Of a stretch of 64,000 nt of DNA, positions 17,650 through 27,729 are shown one piece after another. The DNA comes from Actinacidiphila sp. DG2A-62 (lineage in GTDB: Bacteria; Actinomycetota; Actinomycetes; Streptomycetales; Streptomycetaceae), in contig NZ_JAYMGI010000002.1 in the NCBI RefSeq assembly GCF_035825295.1, positions 7,206,001 through 7,270,000 on the forward strand, given 5' to 3'. Positions within the stretch are counted from its first letter, which is position 1. The number at the start of each line of letters is the position of its first letter. Under the pieces are notes generated by a model. That model searched no databases and was not told the DNA's origin. It saw only the letters and a program-made list of their open reading frames with translations. The position numbers and the translations under genes were made by a program.

Positions 17650-18741
17650 ATGGACTTCGGCCTCGTCCTGCAGACCGATCCGCCCGCCTGGCAGGTGGTC
17701 GACCTGATGCGCCGCGCGGAGGCCAACGGCTTCAGCCACGGCTGGACCTTCGACTCCACCGTGCTGTGGCAGGAGCCGTACGTCATCCACAGCCGCATCC
17801 TGGAACACACCGAGCGACTGGTGGTCGGCCCGATGGTCACCAACCCCGGCACCCGCGCCTGGGAGGTCACCGCCTCCACCTTCGCGACCCTCAACTCGAT
17901 GTACGGCAACCGCACCGTCTGCGGCATCGGCCGCGGCGACTCGGCGATGCGGGTGGCCGGCCGGCCGCCGAACACCCTCGCCAGACTCGGCCGGGCGATC
18001 ACCGCCGTCCGCGACCTCGCCGAGGGCCGCGAAGCGGTGGTCGACGGCACCACGATGCGGCTGCCCTGGGTGGTCGACGGCCGGCTGCCGGTGTGGATGG
18101 CGGCCTACGGGCCCAAGGCGCTGGCGATGGCCGGCGAGCTGGCCGACGGCTTCATCCTGCAACTCGCCGACGTCTTCCTCACCGAGCGGATGGTCAAGGC
18201 GGTGCGCACCGCCGCCGAGCAGGCCGGCCGCGACCCCGCCTCGGTGACCGTCTGCGTCGCCGCGCCCGCGTACGTCACCCCGGACGACACGCCCGAAGCC
18301 CTCGCACACGCCCGGGAGCAGTGCCGCTGGTTCGGCGGCATGGTCGGCAACCACGTCGCCGACCTGGTCGCGCGCTACGGCGAGCACTCCGCGCTGGTCC
18401 CCGAGGAGCTGACCGCGTACATCGCGCGCCGGCAGGGCTACGACTACGCCCACCACGGACGGACCGGCAACCCCGACACCGCCTTCGTCCCCGACGAGAT
18501 TGTGGACCGCTTCTGCCTGATCGGCCCGCCGTCGGCGCACGTCGCCAAGCTCGCCGCGCTGCGCGACCTCGGCGTCGACCAGTTCGCCGTGTACGCCATG
18601 CACGACGCCAAGGAGGCCGTCGTCGACGCCTACGGCACGCACGTCATCCCCGCCCTGAACGGTCCGGGCGCGTCCGCGAGCGGCCCGGCCGCATCCGCGG
18701 ACGGCCCCGGCACGTCCCCGAACGGTCCGCGTACGAGCTGA
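17650..18741 (+). CDS. F420-type LLM-class flavin-dependent oxidoreductase (TIGR03842-like) with heptapeptide tail
   Basis: A 363-residue TIM-barrel protein of the luciferase-like/F420 oxidoreductase class. It opens [20 protein letters not shown] and has [43 protein letters not shown] and [20 protein letters not shown]. From memory it fits the TIGR03842 subgroup, often found beside dihydropyrimidinase genes. No classical dihydropyrimidine dehydrogenase is present, so this protein may supply the redox step on the pyrimidine ring (inference). The C-terminus (18661-18738) is four units of the pattern GPxxSxx with a 21-base period, absent from the enzyme core. ATG 17650 is preceded by AAGGAACGCGCC. 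Confidence 0.8.
   Translation: MDFGLVLQTDPPAWQVVDLMRRAEANGFSHGWTFDSTVLWQEPYVIHSRILEHTERLVVGPMVTNPGTRAWEVTASTFATLNSMYGNRTVCGIGRGDSAMRVAGRPPNTLARLGRAITAVRDLAEGREAVVDGTTMRLPWVVDGRLPVWMAAYGPKALAMAGELADGFILQLADVFLTERMVKAVRTAAEQAGRDPASVTVCVAAPAYVTPDDTPEALAHAREQCRWFGGMVGNHVADLVARYGEHSALVPEELTAYIARRQGYDYAHHGRTGNPDTAFVPDEIVDRFCLIGPPSAHVAKLAALRDLGVDQFAVYAMHDAKEAVVDAYGTHVIPALNGPGASASGPAASADGPGTSPNGPRTS
18661..18738 (+). repeat. 21-bp coding repeat: heptapeptide GPxxSxx at protein C-terminus
   Basis: Codons from 18661 give [21 protein letters not shown] and GPRTS, then stop. Three full units and one partial unit of 21 bases are visible. The units have diverged in sequence but keep Gly-Pro at positions 1-2 and Ser at position 5, forming a flexible tail. 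Confidence 0.7.
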
Positions 18742-18765
18742 CCCCGCCCGAGACGAGGTGTGCCC

Positions 18766-20280
<1,515 letters not shown>

Positions 20281-20313
20281 TTGGATGGCGGCATGGGGAA
20301 CGAGGGGACTGCG

Positions 20314-21549
20314 GTGACGGATCAGGTCGCGGTCCGCGGCGGCTCGGCCGCCGCGGCCGGCACGCTGCCCTGCGGCGTGCCCGAGGAGGTGTCCGGGCAC
20401 ATGTCCGAGCAGGCGTCCGGGGACGGGCCCGGGTACCCGGACGGGCGGTCCGGGCAGCTGCCCGGCCGGTCCGCGCGCCCGTCCTCGGGCCTGTCTGCGG
20501 ACCCGTCCTCGGGCCTGTCCGCGGACCCGTCTGCGGATCTGTCCTCGGGCCTGTCCGCGGATCTGTCCGACGAGCGGCTCGACGATCTGCTCGCCGCGGT
20601 CGAGCAGATCGTCCGCGAGGTCGCCGACGCCGAAGTCCTGCCCCGCTGGCGGCGGTTGGCCGACGCCGACATCGCGGTCAAGAACGGGCCGCACGACCTG
20701 GTGACCACCGCCGACCGGCGGGCGGAGGAACGCCTGACCGAGCGGCTCACCGCGCTGCTGCCCGGCTCCGTCGTCGTCGGCGAGGAGGCGGTCAGCGCCG
20801 ACCCCGCCGTGCTGGACCGGCTGCGCGGCGACGCCCCGGTGTGGGTGGTCGACCCGGTCGACGGCACCGCCGCGTTCGTGCGCGGCGAGGACGGCTTCGC
20901 CACGCTGGTCGCGCTGGTGGCCGGCGGCGAGCCGCTCGCGTCCTGGACCTACGCGCCGCGCCGCGGCTGGTTCGCCACCGCGCGGCGCGGCGGCGGCGCG
21001 CACCTGGACGGCCGCCCCCTGCGGACCGCGGACGAGGACCGGCCGCTGCGGCTGTGGACCTCCAACCCGGTCTTCCGCACCGGCCGCGAACGCGCCCTGC
21101 TGGCGCGGCTGGAGGACTCCGGCGCGGTCTGTGCGCCGTGCACCTGCGCGGGCCTGGCCTACCTGGACGTGGCGCGCGGGGTGTCCGACGGGGTCGCCTT
21201 CTTCTGGGAGCTGCCCTGGGACCACGCCGCCGGGCTGCTGCTGGTCGCCGAGGCGGGCGGCGCGGACCGCACGCTGGCCGGCGCGCCGTTCCGCGTCGCC
21301 GGCGGCAACGAACTGCCGTTCACCGCGGCCCGGGACGCGGCGACCGCCGCGCGGATCGTCGCGGTGCTGCACGGCGGCGAGGACGGCGCCCGGTCGGCCG
21401 CCGGGCGGCCCGCGGGGCCGGCGGGGGCGGAGGAGAACGGGGTCCGCGCGGTGGCGCGGGCGGACGGGGAGCCGGCGGCCGGGCCGTCGGACGCGGAGCA
21501 CGAGCCGGCGGGACAGCCGTCGGACGCGGACGGGGGTGGACGGCGGTGA
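20314..21549 (+). CDS. Inositol monophosphatase-fold phosphatase with Ser/Gly repeat N-terminus
   Basis: Mg2+-dependent phosphatase of the IMPase/FBPase/CysQ superfamily, 411 residues. The metal-binding motifs are [19 protein letters not shown] and, near the end, [15 protein letters not shown]. The substrate could be inositol phosphate, histidinol phosphate or PAP. GTG 20314 is preferred because GAGGGG lies 7 bases before it; ATG 20293 is in frame but has no clear site. Residues before the domain contain a 24-base-period repeat (SSGLSADP) and the last 50 residues are another low-complexity stretch. It starts 33 bases after the permease stop and ends on GTGA of the next gene. Confidence 0.83.
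   Translation: MTDQVAVRGGSAAAAGTLPCGVPEEVSGHMSEQASGDGPGYPDGRSGQLPGRSARPSSGLSADPSSGLSADPSADLSSGLSADLSDERLDDLLAAVEQIVREVADAEVLPRWRRLADADIAVKNGPHDLVTTADRRAEERLTERLTALLPGSVVVGEEAVSADPAVLDRLRGDAPVWVVDPVDGTAAFVRGEDGFATLVALVAGGEPLASWTYAPRRGWFATARRGGGAHLDGRPLRTADEDRPLRLWTSNPVFRTGRERALLARLEDSGAVCAPCTCAGLAYLDVARGVSDGVAFFWELPWDHAAGLLLVAEAGGADRTLAGAPFRVAGGNELPFTAARDAATAARIVAVLHGGEDGARSAAGRPAGPAGAEENGVRAVARADGEPAAGPSDAEHEPAGQPSDADGGGRR
20479..20565 (+). repeat. 24-bp coding tandem repeat (SSGLSADP)
   Basis: Units begin at 20479, 20503 and 20539. The first two encode PSSGLSAD exactly and the third LSSGLSAD. A 12-base partial unit (PSAD) sits between the second and third. All lengths are multiples of three, so the frame is kept. 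This is a recent-looking minisatellite in a disordered N-terminus. Confidence 0.8.
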
Positions 21550-22988
21550 GCCGTGCGGTGGTGGCCGACGCGGTCGTGGTCGGCGCGGGTCCCAACGGCC
21601 TGACGGCCGCGGCCGAACTGGCCAGGGCGGGCCTGTCGGTCCGGGTGTACGAGGCCGCGGACACCGTCGGCGGCGGCGCCCGCACCGAGGAGCTGACGCT
21701 GCCGGGCTTCCGGCACGACCCGTGCTCGGCGGTGCACCCCTTCGGCATCGGCTCGCCGGCCTTCCGCGCGCTGCCGCTGGCCCGGCACGGCCTGGAGTGG
21801 CTGCAGCCGGAGATCCCGATGGCGCACCCGTTCCCCGACGGCACCGCCGCGGTGCTCGCGCGCACGGTGGGGGAGACCGCCGCCTCGCTCGGCCCGCGCG
21901 ACGCCGTCGTGTACCGCAAGCTGCTCACGCCGTACTCCGGGCACTGGAACGCCGTCGCCGCGGACTTCTTCCGGCCGCCGTGGTCGGGGCTGCCGCGCGA
22001 CCCGTACCGCTTCGTGCGGTTCGGACTGACCGGCACGCCGCCGGTGGCGCTGCTGGCCAAGCGGTTCCACGGCGCCAAGGGGCGGGCGCTGTTCGCGGGC
22101 CTGGCCGGGCACGCGATCTCCAAGCTGAACGAGCCGTTCACCGGCGCGATGGCGATGCTGTTCGCGCTGGCCGCGCACGAGCGGGGCTGGCCGGTGGCCC
22201 GCGGCGGCTCGCAGGCCATCTCCGACGCGCTGGCCGGCTACCTGCGCGAGCTGGGCGGCGAGATCACCACCGGCGTGACCGTGCGCAAGCTCGACGAGCT
22301 CCCGCCGGCCAGGGCGTACGTCTTCGACACCTCGCCGACCGCGCTGGCCCGCATCGCCGCGCTCGGCGACGCCTACCGCGGCTACCGCTACGGCCCCTCG
22401 GTGTTCAAGATCGACTACGCGCTGGACGGCCCGGTGCCGTGGACCGCGCCGCAGGCCCGCCGGGCCGGCACCGTGCACGTCGGCCCCACGTACACCGAGA
22501 TCGGCGACGCGCTGAACCGCGCGGTGACCGGACGGCCGCCGCAGACGCCGTTCCTGATCACCGCCCAGCCCAGCGTGGTCGACCCGTCCCGGGCGCCCGC
22601 GGGCAAGCACGTCTTCTGGGCGTACGCGCATGTGCCGCACGGCTGGCACGGCGATGCCACGGACGCGGTGGAGCGCCAGATCGAGCGGTTCGCGCCCGGC
22701 TTCCGCGACCTGGTGCTGGCCCGGGCCGTCACCGGACCGGCGGAGCTGGCCGCCCGCAACGCCAACTACGTCGGCGGCGACATCGCGTGCGGCGCGTTCG
22801 CCGGGCTCCAGACGGTGCTGCGGCCGCGGCTGGCCGCGATCCCGTACGCCACCCGGCGACCCGGCGTCTTCCTGTGCTCCTCGGCGACCCCGCCGGGACC
22901 CGGCGTGCACGGCATGAGCGGCCACAACGCGGCGCTCGCGGTGCTGCGCCACCTGCGCCGCACCGCCGCCCCGGCCCTGCGCGGCTAG
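21546..22988 (+). CDS. FAD-dependent oxidoreductase, phytoene-desaturase-like
   Basis: A 480-residue flavoprotein of the amine oxidase/CrtI-like group. The N-terminal dinucleotide fold [19 protein letters not shown] is followed by [36 protein letters not shown] is typical of the phytoene dehydrogenase/carotenoid isomerase relatives, and the C-terminal FAD-contact segment is [22 protein letters not shown] 21546 overlaps the phosphatase stop (GTGA). No carotenoid genes are adjacent. It is the last gene of the 14.0-23.0 kb run, though its link to pyrimidine use is only positional. A terminator follows at 23023. Confidence 0.85.
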   Translation: MSRAVVADAVVVGAGPNGLTAAAELARAGLSVRVYEAADTVGGGARTEELTLPGFRHDPCSAVHPFGIGSPAFRALPLARHGLEWLQPEIPMAHPFPDGTAAVLARTVGETAASLGPRDAVVYRKLLTPYSGHWNAVAADFFRPPWSGLPRDPYRFVRFGLTGTPPVALLAKRFHGAKGRALFAGLAGHAISKLNEPFTGAMAMLFALAAHERGWPVARGGSQAISDALAGYLRELGGEITTGVTVRKLDELPPARAYVFDTSPTALARIAALGDAYRGYRYGPSVFKIDYALDGPVPWTAPQARRAGTVHVGPTYTEIGDALNRAVTGRPPQTPFLITAQPSVVDPSRAPAGKHVFWAYAHVPHGWHGDATDAVERQIERFAPGFRDLVLARAVTGPAELAARNANYVGGDIACGAFAGLQTVLRPRLAAIPYATRRPGVFLCSSATPPGPGVHGMSGHNAALAVLRHLRRTAAPALRG

Positions 22989-22990
22989 CC

Positions 22991-23035
22991 GCTCCCGGCC
23001 GGGCGGCTTGCTGCTCCCGGCCGGGCGGGCTTGCT
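22991..23035. repeat. Tandem 22/23-bp repeat after the FAD gene
   Basis: Two units, 22991-23012 and 23013-23035, both start GCTCCCGGCCGGGCGG and end CTTGCT; the second has one extra G. The inner CCCGGCCGGG is itself palindromic. The second unit contributes the left arm of the terminator hairpin. Confidence 0.7.
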
Positions 23036-23049
23036 GCTCAAGCCCGCCC
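23023..23049 (+). terminator. Strong intrinsic hairpin after the FAD oxidoreductase
   Basis: GGGCGGGCTT (23023-23032) pairs perfectly with AAGCCCGCCC (23040-23049) across a 7-base loop. It stands 35 bases after the stop codon. There is no U-tract, as is usual in streptomycetes. It separates the long metabolic run from the DGPF/sigma pair. Confidence 0.65.
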
Positions 23050-23093
23050 CGGCCCCGCCCGCGGAAAAAACTTCGGGAAATCTCCCGGACGGA

Positions 23094-23120
23094 TGTCGAG
23101 AACGCGGCGTGTGCTCCGTC
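23094..23120 (+). promoter_or_regulatory. Candidate ECF42-type promoter
   Basis: TGTCGA at 23094-23099 and CGTC at 23117-23120 are separated by 17 bases and lie 58 bases before the DGPF gene ATG. From memory, ECF42 sigma factors recognise a TGTCGA -35 and a CGA/TC-type -10. The sigma gene two frames downstream would then drive its own operon. Confidence 0.55.
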
Positions 23121-23177
23121 CCCGGGGTGGAACGCGACCACAATGGGCGGCCGCACCGCACCGAGGAGGCAACCACC

Positions 23178-23584
23178 ATGGCCAAGTACCTGCTGCTCAA
23201 GCACTACCGCGGCGCACCGGAGCACGTGAACAACGTGCCGATGGACCGGTGGACCCCGCAGGAGGTCACCGCGCACATCCAGTACATGCGCGACTTCGCG
23301 GCCAAGCTGGAGGGCACCGGGGAGTTCGTCGACGCGCAGGCGCTCGCGCCCGAGGGCGCCTGGGTGCGCTACGACGGCGAGGGCCGGCCGCCGGTCACCG
23401 ACGGGCCGTTCGCCGAGACGAAGGACCTGATCGCCGGGTGGATGGTGATCGACGTCGACTCCTACGAGCGGGCGCTGGAGTTGGCCGCCGAGCTGTCGGC
23501 GGTGCCGGGGCCAGCAGCAGGCCGATCCACGAGTGGCTGGAGCTGCGGCCGTTCATGGCCGAGCCGCCGACGATCACGGAGTGA
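23178..23584 (+). CDS. YCII-related DGPF-domain protein, apparent frameshift
   Basis: Small dimeric ferredoxin-like protein of the YCII/DGPF group, found as the partner of ECF42 sigma factors. It starts MAKYLLLKHYRG behind GAGGAGG and contains the eponymous motif as TDGPFAETKDLIAGWMVIDVDSYE. The frame leaves the family after AAELSAVPG. The expected ending RPIHEWLELRPFMAEPPTITE is in another frame and ends at 23584, where it meets the sigma gene start (GTGA). One base is missing; adding a G to the GGGG at 23507-23510 restores a 135-residue protein. A sequence error is more likely than decay because the ending is fully conserved. Confidence 0.85.
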
Positions 23585-24756
23585 CGGTGTCGATGGAACC
23601 GGTCGACGGGCCGCTGCTGCGCAGCCTCACGCCCGGTGTGCTCGCGATCCTCGTCCGCCGCGGAGCCGACTTCGCGGCGGCCGAGGACGCGGTGCAGGAC
23701 GCCCTGGTCGAGGCGGTCCGGGTGTGGCCGGCCGATCCGCCGCGGGACCCCAAGGGCTGGCTGGTCACCGTGGCGTGGCGCCGGTTCCTCGACCAGGCGC
23801 GGGCCGACGCGGCCCGCCGCCGGCGCGAGGACCTCGTGGAGGAGGAGCCGGCGCCCGGGCCCGCGCCGACCTCCGACGACACCCTCCAGCTGTACTTCCT
23901 GTGCGCCCACCCCTCGCTCAGCCCGTCGTCGGCGGTCGCGCTCACCCTGCGCGCCGTCGGCGGCCTCACCACCCGGCAGATCGCCCGCGCCTACCTGGTG
24001 CCCGAGGCGACCATGGCCCAGCGGATCAGCCGGGCCAAGCGCACGGTCTCCGGCGTGCGCTTCGACCGGCCCGGCGACGTGGCGACCGTGCTGCGCGTGC
24101 TCTACCTGGTCTTCAACGAGGGCTACTCCGGCGACATCGACCTCGCCGCCGAGGCGATCCGGCTCACCCGGCAGCTCGCGGCGGCGGTCGACCACCCCGA
24201 GGTGTCCGGCCTGCTCGCCCTGATGCTGCTGCACCACGCCCGGCGCGCGGGCCGGACCGCGCCGGACGGCAGCCTGGTGCCGCTCGCCGAGCAGGACCGC
24301 ACACGGTGGGACACCCGCGCTATCGCCGAGGGCGTCGGCATCCTCCAGGCTGCCCTGGCCCGCGACCGGCTCGGCGAGTTCCAGGCCCAGGCCGCGGTCG
24401 CGGCGCTGCACGCGGACGCGCCCACCGCCGCGGAGACCGACTGGGTGCAGATCGTCGAGTGGTACGACGAACTGCTGCGGTTCACCGACAGCCCGGTGGT
24501 CCGGCTCAACCGCGCGGTGGCCGTGGGCGAGGCGGACGGCCCCCGCGCGGGCCTGGCGGCGCTGGCCGCGCTCGACCCGGCGCTGCCCCGGCACACCGCG
24601 GCGGCGGCCTACCTCCACGAACGCGACGGCGACCTCGCGCTCGCCGCCCGCCTGTACGCCGAGGCGGCGGCCAAGGCGCTCACCGTCCCCGAGCGCGACC
24701 ACCTGACCCGCCAGGCCGCCCGCCTGAACACCACCCGCGCGGCCCGGGAGGGCTAG
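23581..24756 (+). CDS. ECF-family RNA polymerase sigma factor (ECF42 group) with long C-terminal extension
   Basis: A 391-residue sigma factor that redirects RNA polymerase. Region 2 is ADFAAAEDAVQDALVEAV and PKGWLVTVAWRRFLDQAR. Region 4 is FLCAHPSLSPSSAVALTLRAVGGLTTRQIARAYLVPEATMAQRISRAKRTV. A helical, TPR-like extension of about 200 residues (VLYLVFNEGYSG to the end) replaces anti-sigma control in ECF42 proteins, from published work as I recall it. GTG 23581 overlaps the DGPF stop, so the two are coupled. The promoter upstream at 23094 fits autoregulation. The inducing signal is unknown. Confidence 0.9.
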   Translation: MTVSMEPVDGPLLRSLTPGVLAILVRRGADFAAAEDAVQDALVEAVRVWPADPPRDPKGWLVTVAWRRFLDQARADAARRRREDLVEEEPAPGPAPTSDDTLQLYFLCAHPSLSPSSAVALTLRAVGGLTTRQIARAYLVPEATMAQRISRAKRTVSGVRFDRPGDVATVLRVLYLVFNEGYSGDIDLAAEAIRLTRQLAAAVDHPEVSGLLALMLLHHARRAGRTAPDGSLVPLAEQDRTRWDTRAIAEGVGILQAALARDRLGEFQAQAAVAALHADAPTAAETDWVQIVEWYDELLRFTDSPVVRLNRAVAVGEADGPRAGLAALAALDPALPRHTAAAAYLHERDGDLALAARLYAEAAAKALTVPERDHLTRQAARLNTTRAAREG

Positions 24757-24786
24757 GACGGCCTCGGCGCACCGGCCGCGAGCGAC

Positions 24787-24807
24787 GCCGGCCCGGCTCG
24801 GGCCGGC
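24787..24807. terminator. GC hairpin between convergent genes
   Basis: GCCGGCCCG (24787-24795) and CGGGCCGGC (24799-24807) form a perfect 9-bp stem with a 3-base loop. It lies between the sigma factor stop (24756) and the stop of the convergent secreted-protein gene (24815), so it could serve both. Confidence 0.6.
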
Positions 24808-24814
24808 CCGGCGC

Positions 24815-25189
24815 TCAGGGGGTCATGCAGACGACGAAGGCGGTCACGGACCGGGTCACGCTGTCGGTGTTCTTCACACCGACGACCCAGCCGTCGCTTC
24901 CTCCGTAGGAACCGATGAAGTACGGGTCGCCGCTCTGGGCCCCGCCGCCGATGGCGCCCCCGCCGCCGGTGCTCACCATTCCCGCGGGGCAGGACGCGCT
25001 CGCCGTTCCGTACCGGCCGGGCCCCACCGAGACGTCCGTGCCCCAGTAACGCCCCACGGACGCGCGCGGCGCGCGGGTCGCGCCGTGCCCGCCGGCGTCG
25101 TCGTCCTGCGCGACGGCGAGTGTGGCCCCGCTCGTGGCGAGGACCGCCACGGCCACCAGGACGGACATCCTCGAACGCTTCATCTTCAT
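24815..25189 (-). CDS. Small secreted protein, unknown function
   Basis: A 124-residue protein with a clear signal peptide: MKMKRSRMSVLVAVAVLATSGATLAVA and likely cleavage near AVAQ. The mature part is Gly/Ser-rich and ends FVVCMTP. It has two cysteines (SCPAG and VVCMT) that could form a disulfide, and the segment WVVGVKNTDSVTRSVTAFVV looks like two beta strands. ATG 25189 follows GAGG; longer readings add arginine-rich leader sequence without support. It diverges from the SCP2 gene across a 254-base spacer. I do not recognise the family. Confidence 0.75.
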   Translation of the reverse strand: MKMKRSRMSVLVAVAVLATSGATLAVAQDDDAGGHGATRAPRASVGRYWGTDVSVGPGRYGTASASCPAGMVSTGGGGAIGGGAQSGDPYFIGSYGGSDGWVVGVKNTDSVTRSVTAFVVCMTP

Positions 25190-25400
25190 GCCGGCCTCGC
25201 GCTTTCCGGTGACGGTGGATCGACGCGTGAACGTCGTGTCCGCGGTGTTCCCCGCCCGTCGGCGGGGGTTCCGCGGGGTCACCGGGCCGGCTGAAGCAGA
25301 ACCGATTCCCCGCCGGGCGAAAGGGTGAGGGGGCGGCGACGGCGGCGCCGTGTCGTGCGGTGGGCCGCGCGCTTGTCACGGCGTGGGCGGGGACCTAGGC

Positions 25401-25430
25401 TTACTCGGCAGTAAACTTACTTCGGAGTAA
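25401..25430. promoter_or_regulatory. Two tandem palindromes TTACT-N4-AGTAA
   Basis: TTACTCGGCAGTAA (25401-25414) and TTACTTCGGAGTAA (25417-25430) share perfect 5-base arms, with starts 16 bases apart, and end 13 bases before the SCP2 ATG at 25444. They are the only A/T-rich block in the spacer. The design suits a TetR-family dimer bound twice, overlapping the promoter or ribosome site. TTACT/AGTAA operators upstream of lipid genes occur in actinobacteria, from memory. Confidence 0.6.
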
Positions 25431-25443
25431 GGATGGTTACGGC

Positions 25444-25914
25444 ATGGCCGCGGTGGACGATCTGGACCTGGAGACGCTGGACTTCGCCTCGGTGGAGCCG
25501 AAGGAGTTTGCGCGGATCGTCAAGGGGCTGAGCGCCCGGCGCATCGAGGAGTTCATGCGCGGGCCGCAGCGCCGGCGGGTCCTGGACGAGGTGTTCGGGC
25601 GGATGCACACCCTCTTCAAGCCCGAGGCCGCCGGCAGCCGCGACGCCCTGATCCGCTGGCGGATCACCGAGGCGGACGGCGAGCCCGGCGACGTCTACGA
25701 GACGCACATCGCGGGCGGCGCGTGCACGGTCACCCCGGAGCGCACCGGCCGCACCCCGCAGCTCAGCCTCACGATGGGCGCGCCGGAGTTCCTCAAGCTG
25801 GTCTCCGGCAACGCCTCGGGGCCCACCCTCTTCTTCACCCGCAAGCTCAAGGTCAAGGGCGACATCCGGCTGGCCGGCGGGCTCACCTACTTCTTCGACA
25901 TCCCGAAGGCCTGA
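25444..25914 (+). CDS. SCP2 sterol-binding domain protein
   Basis: A 156-residue protein. After about 40 helical residues (LDFASVEPKEFARIVKGLSARRIEEFM) comes the SCP2 fold with FGRMHTLFKPEAAG, IRWRITEADGE, CTVTPERTGRTPQLSLTM, APEFLKLVSGNASGPTLFFTRKLKVKGDI and LAGGLTYFFD. The GPTLFFTRKLKVKGD strand-loop is the usual SCP2 signature. Such proteins bind acyl chains or sterol-like ligands in the cytosol. ATG 25444 has a weak site (AAGGATGG). It sits under the double palindrome, so ligand-controlled expression is likely. It ends 6 bases before the convergent Nudix gene. Confidence 0.85.
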   Translation: MAAVDDLDLETLDFASVEPKEFARIVKGLSARRIEEFMRGPQRRRVLDEVFGRMHTLFKPEAAGSRDALIRWRITEADGEPGDVYETHIAGGACTVTPERTGRTPQLSLTMGAPEFLKLVSGNASGPTLFFTRKLKVKGDIRLAGGLTYFFDIPKA

Positions 25915-25920
25915 CGCGGC

Positions 25921-26433
25921 CTACCGCGGCGGGAGCCGCTCACCGGGGGCCAGGCCGTTGACCAGCTCCGCCGTGCCCGAGCCGGATTCCAGCGCGGCCA
26001 GCGCGGCGCGGACGCCGCGCGCGGCGACGGGATGGAGGTAGTCGTCCAGGGCGTCGACGGCCACCAGCTCCCAGGAGTCCAGCTCCTCCTCCTGCAACCG
26101 GATCGCGTCGAACTGCGCGGGGGTGAGGACCCCGCCGTCGTAGAGGTAGCGGGCCAGCGCGGGCCGGCCGGGCCCGGTGATCCAGTCGACGGCGAGCAGC
26201 GCCCCCGGTTCGAGGTCCAGCCCGATCTCCTCCAGCGTCTCGCGGCGCGCGGCCTCCCGCGGCGACTCGCCCGCGTCGGACTCGATCGTGCCGCCCGGCA
26301 GCGTCCACGTGCCGTCGTCGCGGTAGTTCGGCTCGACCAGGAGCACCCGGCCGTCGGCGGAGCGGAACAGCGTGTTCGCGCCCGCGATGATCTTGGGAAG
26401 CCCTGCGATGTAGGTGGCGAAGTCGGTGGTCAT
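25921..26433 (-). CDS. Nudix hydrolase
   Basis: A 170-residue Mg2+-dependent hydrolase of nucleoside diphosphate derivatives. The Nudix box is present as GGTIESDAGESPREAARRE followed by TLEEIGL; it carries two extra residues between the first Gly and the first Glu, and REx2EExG is intact. Before it, AGANTLFRSADGRVLLVEPNYRDDGTWTLPGG forms the lead strands. ATG 26433 is the first start after the upstream promoter region. It is divergent from glycerate kinase (100-base gap) and convergent with SCP2. The substrate is unknown: sugar nucleotides, oxidised nucleotides or CoA/NADH are all possible. Confidence 0.87.
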   Translation of the reverse strand: MTTDFATYIAGLPKIIAGANTLFRSADGRVLLVEPNYRDDGTWTLPGGTIESDAGESPREAARRETLEEIGLDLEPGALLAVDWITGPGRPALARYLYDGGVLTPAQFDAIRLQEEELDSWELVAVDALDDYLHPVAARGVRAALAALESGSGTAELVNGLAPGERLPPR

Positions 26434-26532
26434 GCCGCCCAACTTACGGCCGGCGGCCCGTGACGGGTGAACCGGCGGCGGGATAGGGTCGCGGACGGCG
26501 CGACGTTCGGGATCGTCATCGGGAGAGATTGC

Positions 26533-27726
26533 GTGTCGGACGCTGCAACGAGAGCACATCAGGATCCGGACCCGGCGGCAGCGGCGGAACCGCTCACGGC
26601 ACGGCATGGGCGGCTGCCGCGGGTGCTGATCGCCGCGGACAAGTTCAAGGGCTCGCTGACCGCGGCCGAGGTCGCCGAGCACGTCGCGGCGGGCCTGCGA
26701 GCCGTCGTGCCCGCCGTGTCGGTCACCGCGCTGCCGGTCGCCGACGGCGGCGACGGCACGGTCGAGGCGGCCGTCGCGGGCGGCTTCGAGCGCCGCGCGG
26801 TCCGCGTGACCGGCCCGCTCGGCGAGCCGGTGGACGCCGCGTACGCGCTGCGCGGGACGACCGCGGTGGTCGAGATGGCCGAGGCGTCGGGTCTGCGGCG
26901 GCTGCCGCCGGGCGTGTTCGCGCCGCTGAGCGCGACCACGTACGGCACCGGGGAACTGCTGCGGGCCGCCCTGGACGCGGGCGCGCGCACGATCGTGCTC
27001 GGCGTCGGCGGCAGCGCCACCACCGACGGCGGCGCGGGCATGCTCTGCGCGCTCGGCGCCCGCCTGCTGGACGCCAAGGGCGCGCCCGTCGCGCCCGGCG
27101 GCGGCGCGCTGGCCGCGCTGGCCTCCGCGGACCTGTCGGGTCTCGACCCGCGGCTCGCGCGGGCCGAGGTGGTCCTGGCCGGCGACGTGGACAACCCGCT
27201 GCTCGGTCCGAAGGGCGCAGCGGCGGTCTACGGCCCGCAGAAGGGCGCCTCGCCGGCGGACGTGGCCGCGCTGGACGCGGCGCTGACCCGCTACGCCGAG
27301 GTGCTCGGCGACCGGGAGGCCGCGCGGACGCCCGGCGCGGGCGCGGCCGGCGGCATCGGCTACGGCGCCCTGGTCGGGCTCGGCGCGCGGTTCCGCTCCG
27401 GGATCGAGGTGATGCTCGACGTGCTCGGCTTCGAGGCGGCGCTCGCGCACGCCGACCTGGTGATCACCGGCGAGGGCTCCCTCGACGCGCAGACCCTGCA
27501 CGGCAAGGCCCCGGCCGGCGTCGCGGCGGCGGCCCGGGCCCGCGGCGTCCCCGTCGTCGCGGTCTGCGGCCGCCTCGCGCTGTCCGCCGCCGAACTCGCC
27601 GCGGCGGGCATCGGCGCGGCCTATCCGCTCTCCGCCCTCGAACCCGACCCGGCCCGCTCCATCCCCGGCGCCGGGCCCCTCCTCACCGAGGTCGCCGCCA
27701 CCGTGGCCCGCGCCCACCTGGCCTGA
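26533..27726 (+). CDS. Glycerate kinase (GarK/GlxK family)
   Basis: Phosphorylates D-glycerate, in this family usually to 2-phosphoglycerate, feeding glyoxylate or serine breakdown products into glycolysis; 397 residues. Motifs are VLIAADKFKGSLTAAEVAEH, LPVADGGDGTVEA, VVEMAEASGLRRL, TTYGTGELLRAALDAG, LGVGGSATTDGGAGML and ITGEGSLDAQTLHGKAP. GTG 26533 is chosen because GGGAGAG ends 6 bases before it. Its N-terminus is about 25 residues longer than the family core. Only three bases separate its stop from the convergent VOC gene. Confidence 0.92.
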   Translation: MSDAATRAHQDPDPAAAAEPLTARHGRLPRVLIAADKFKGSLTAAEVAEHVAAGLRAVVPAVSVTALPVADGGDGTVEAAVAGGFERRAVRVTGPLGEPVDAAYALRGTTAVVEMAEASGLRRLPPGVFAPLSATTYGTGELLRAALDAGARTIVLGVGGSATTDGGAGMLCALGARLLDAKGAPVAPGGGALAALASADLSGLDPRLARAEVVLAGDVDNPLLGPKGAAAVYGPQKGASPADVAALDAALTRYAEVLGDREAARTPGAGAAGGIGYGALVGLGARFRSGIEVMLDVLGFEAALAHADLVITGEGSLDAQTLHGKAPAGVAAAARARGVPVVAVCGRLALSAAELAAAGIGAAYPLSALEPDPARSIPGAGPLLTEVAATVARAHLA

Positions 27727-27729
27727 CGC

